In this document: piece by piece, positions 21,039 to 22,417 of the stretch
Position numbering within the stretch: the first letter of the stretch is position 1
Layout: the number at the start of each line of letters is the position of its first letter
Source: an uncultured Actinomycetes bacterium
GTDB taxonomy: Bacteria > Actinomycetota > Acidimicrobiia > Acidimicrobiales > Ilumatobacteraceae
DNA length: 22,417 nucleotides
Reading direction: 5' to 3'
Assembly: GCA_937927625.1 (NCBI GenBank)
Contig: CALBSD010000019.1
Coordinates: 1 to 22,417, forward strand
Translations under genes and position numbers: made by a program
Notes under the pieces: model-generated
Told to the model about the DNA's origin: nothing
What the model saw: only the letters and a program-made list of their open reading frames with translations
The model's database searches: none

Positions 21039-22415
21039 ATGTCAGAAGAAAACAAGAGGAATTCACTCCTCGACAGCGGGAACATGTTGTTCTCGATGAT
21101 GATGCTTGCGGTCATCGCAATGATCGTCGCCATCGCTGGTGTAGGAATCGTTTCTGTCGCGAAGAGCGACAACGTTGCCGCATCATCTGGTGGTGCAACA
21201 ACTGTGAACGTCACGTTGACTGAGTTCGCAATCACGCTCAGCCCATCAGTTGTTCCACCCGGAGATGTCATTCTCAGTGTTCACAATGCAGGCTCTGCAG
21301 AACACAACTTGGCTGCTGCTTCGTTGAATAAGCGCACTCCACAAATTCCTTCAGGTGGGCACGTCACTCTTGAACTCGGCAAACTCACCAGCGGTCTTGA
21401 GCTCATCTGTGAAGTCGCTGGACACAAAGACTCGGGCATGAAGGTGAACCTTGGCGTGAGTTCAGATGCTTCTGCCGGAAGTTCGGACACTGTTGCTCCA
21501 GCGATGTCCTGGCAGGACATGGACAAGATGATGGAAGCCGTCGCGATGCAGTTCGGCAAAGTGACGACCAAGGGTGATTCTGGCAAGGACCTCGCACCCA
21601 CGATTACTGCTGATGGAACGAAGCAATTCGACCTCACCGCAAAGATCGTGGACTGGGAAGTTGAGCCAGGCAAGATCGTTAAAGGTTGGGCCTACAACGG
21701 TCAGATTCCCGGACCAATTCTTCGTGTGAATGTTGGCGACAAGGTGCGCATTCGTTTGACCAACGAACTCACTGAGTCAACGTCGATGCACTTGCACGGT
21801 GTGCGTGTGCCTAACGCAATGGATGGTGTTGATCCATACACGCAGAAGCCCATCAAGCCAGGCGAAACATTTGATTACGAATTCACTGCGCTTGAACCAG
21901 CAATTGGCATGTACCACTCACATCACAATGCTCAGGTGCAGATTCCAAATGGTCTCGCTGGTGCAATCATCATCGGTGACTGGAAGGCCATCGCTACAAA
22001 GACCGCAGGTAGCCGACTTGTTGGCGACAAAGACGGCAAGGTCGACTCAGAAGTTGTCATGGTGTTGAACGATGCCGGCAACATCGGGCTCTCGTTGAAC
22101 GGTAAGTCGTTCCCAGCAACTGCTCCCTACACCGCAAAAGTGGGCGAGACAATGTTGGTGCACTATTACAACGAGGGTCTGATGACTCACCCCATGCACT
22201 TGCACCAACCATCTGGTTTGGTTATCGCACGAGATGGCAAGCCGCTTGAGCATCCATTTATGGCTGACACGATTTCAGTTGCTCCGGGCGAACGTTGGAC
22301 CGTTGCTTACACAATGCTTGACCCAGGTGTTTGGGCTTGGCACTGCCACATTCTCACCCATGCTGAAACCCCTCAGGGCATGAAGTACATGGTGACTGCA
22401 GTCATCGTGAAGTGA
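21039..22415 (+). CDS. Membrane-anchored multicopper oxidase with extra N-terminal cupredoxin domain
   Basis: A 458-residue extracytoplasmic oxidase. A short cytoplasmic start and one hydrophobic helix (about 17-40) anchor it. Residues about 53-140 form a plastocyanin-like cupredoxin with a full type 1 copper set: His89, Cys124, His129, Met134. A linker of about 55 residues follows. The oxidase part then carries the four copper motifs: HLHG (251-254), HSHH (293-296), HPMHLH (384-389) and HCHILTH (435-441) with Met448. These give a trinuclear site and a second type 1 copper through Cys436. Oxidation of metals or phenols with oxygen is the usual role. The extra cupredoxin could relay electrons. 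AGGGAGA before the ATG is a good ribosome site. The gene stops two bases before the window end. Confidence 0.92.
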   Translation: MSEENKRNSLLDSGNMLFSMMMLAVIAMIVAIAGVGIVSVAKSDNVAASSGGATTVNVTLTEFAITLSPSVVPPGDVILSVHNAGSAEHNLAAASLNKRTPQIPSGGHVTLELGKLTSGLELICEVAGHKDSGMKVNLGVSSDASAGSSDTVAPAMSWQDMDKMMEAVAMQFGKVTTKGDSGKDLAPTITADGTKQFDLTAKIVDWEVEPGKIVKGWAYNGQIPGPILRVNVGDKVRIRLTNELTESTSMHLHGVRVPNAMDGVDPYTQKPIKPGETFDYEFTALEPAIGMYHSHHNAQVQIPNGLAGAIIIGDWKAIATKTAGSRLVGDKDGKVDSEVVMVLNDAGNIGLSLNGKSFPATAPYTAKVGETMLVHYYNEGLMTHPMHLHQPSGLVIARDGKPLEHPFMADTISVAPGERWTVAYTMLDPGVWAWHCHILTHAETPQGMKYMVTAVIVK

Positions 22416-22417
22416 TT

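Noticed and set aside
21039..22415. Copper nitrite reductase (NirK) reading of the copper protein
   Set aside because: The HLHG, HSHH, HPMHLH and HCHILTH motifs give a trinuclear centre typical of multicopper oxidases. NirK lacks this arrangement.

Overview
The window looks like the chromosome of an actinobacterium, most likely of the Acidimicrobiia type. This is inferred from the actinobacterial gene trio at 2409-4331 (MSMEG_4193-type phosphatase, DUF3090, SCO1664), from moderate GC in most genes, from dense packing on both strands, and from several starts that seem leaderless. No rRNA, tRNA, CRISPR array or insertion sequence was seen, and no gap between genes exceeds 300 bp.

Layout. 1-1428 (+): etfA, whose ATG begins one base before the window, a terminator, and a small membrane-anchored coiled-coil protein. 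4331-1453 (-): a tight operon of histidine phosphatase, DUF3090, SCO1664 kinase-like protein and an unrecognised protein. 5344-4382 (-): SbtA-type bicarbonate permease, divergent from a small winged-helix regulator (5410) that is coupled to a family-5 uracil-DNA glycosylase. 6365-8181: an AT-richer islet with an ECF sigma factor, a probable anti-sigma protein and a divergent exported protein. 12920-8198 (-): amt, PII, an FrhB-like iron-sulfur flavoprotein and two paralogous esterases. 13103-14947 (+): a second amt and a second PII gene, divergent from the first pair. 17898-15008 (-): a stand-alone OmpR-type winged helix and a large antiporter fusion. 18015-20174 (+): acyl-CoA dehydrogenase, O6-alkylguanine-DNA alkyltransferase and a DoxX-like protein. 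20855-20187 (-): DUF2889 protein. 21039-22415 (+): a membrane-tethered multicopper oxidase carrying an extra cupredoxin domain.

The middle of the window is a nitrogen-status locus: two ammonium channels, each followed by its PII protein. Actinobacteria often have amt-glnK-glnD in a row. Here the place next to amt-PII is taken by a convergent 862-residue protein. It joins a complete CPA2-type cation:proton antiporter to a region that reads like the C-terminal half of GlnD: a decayed HD-like region followed by two ACT domains, with no nucleotidyltransferase. This suggests an ion antiporter gated by glutamine or another amino acid, beside the PII/Amt genes. It is the most interesting object in the window.

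Other points of interest are a dyad lying exactly over the likely leaderless sbtA promoter, an 11-bp-spaced direct repeat upstream of the OmpR-type regulator, and the sigma/anti-sigma/exported-protein islet.
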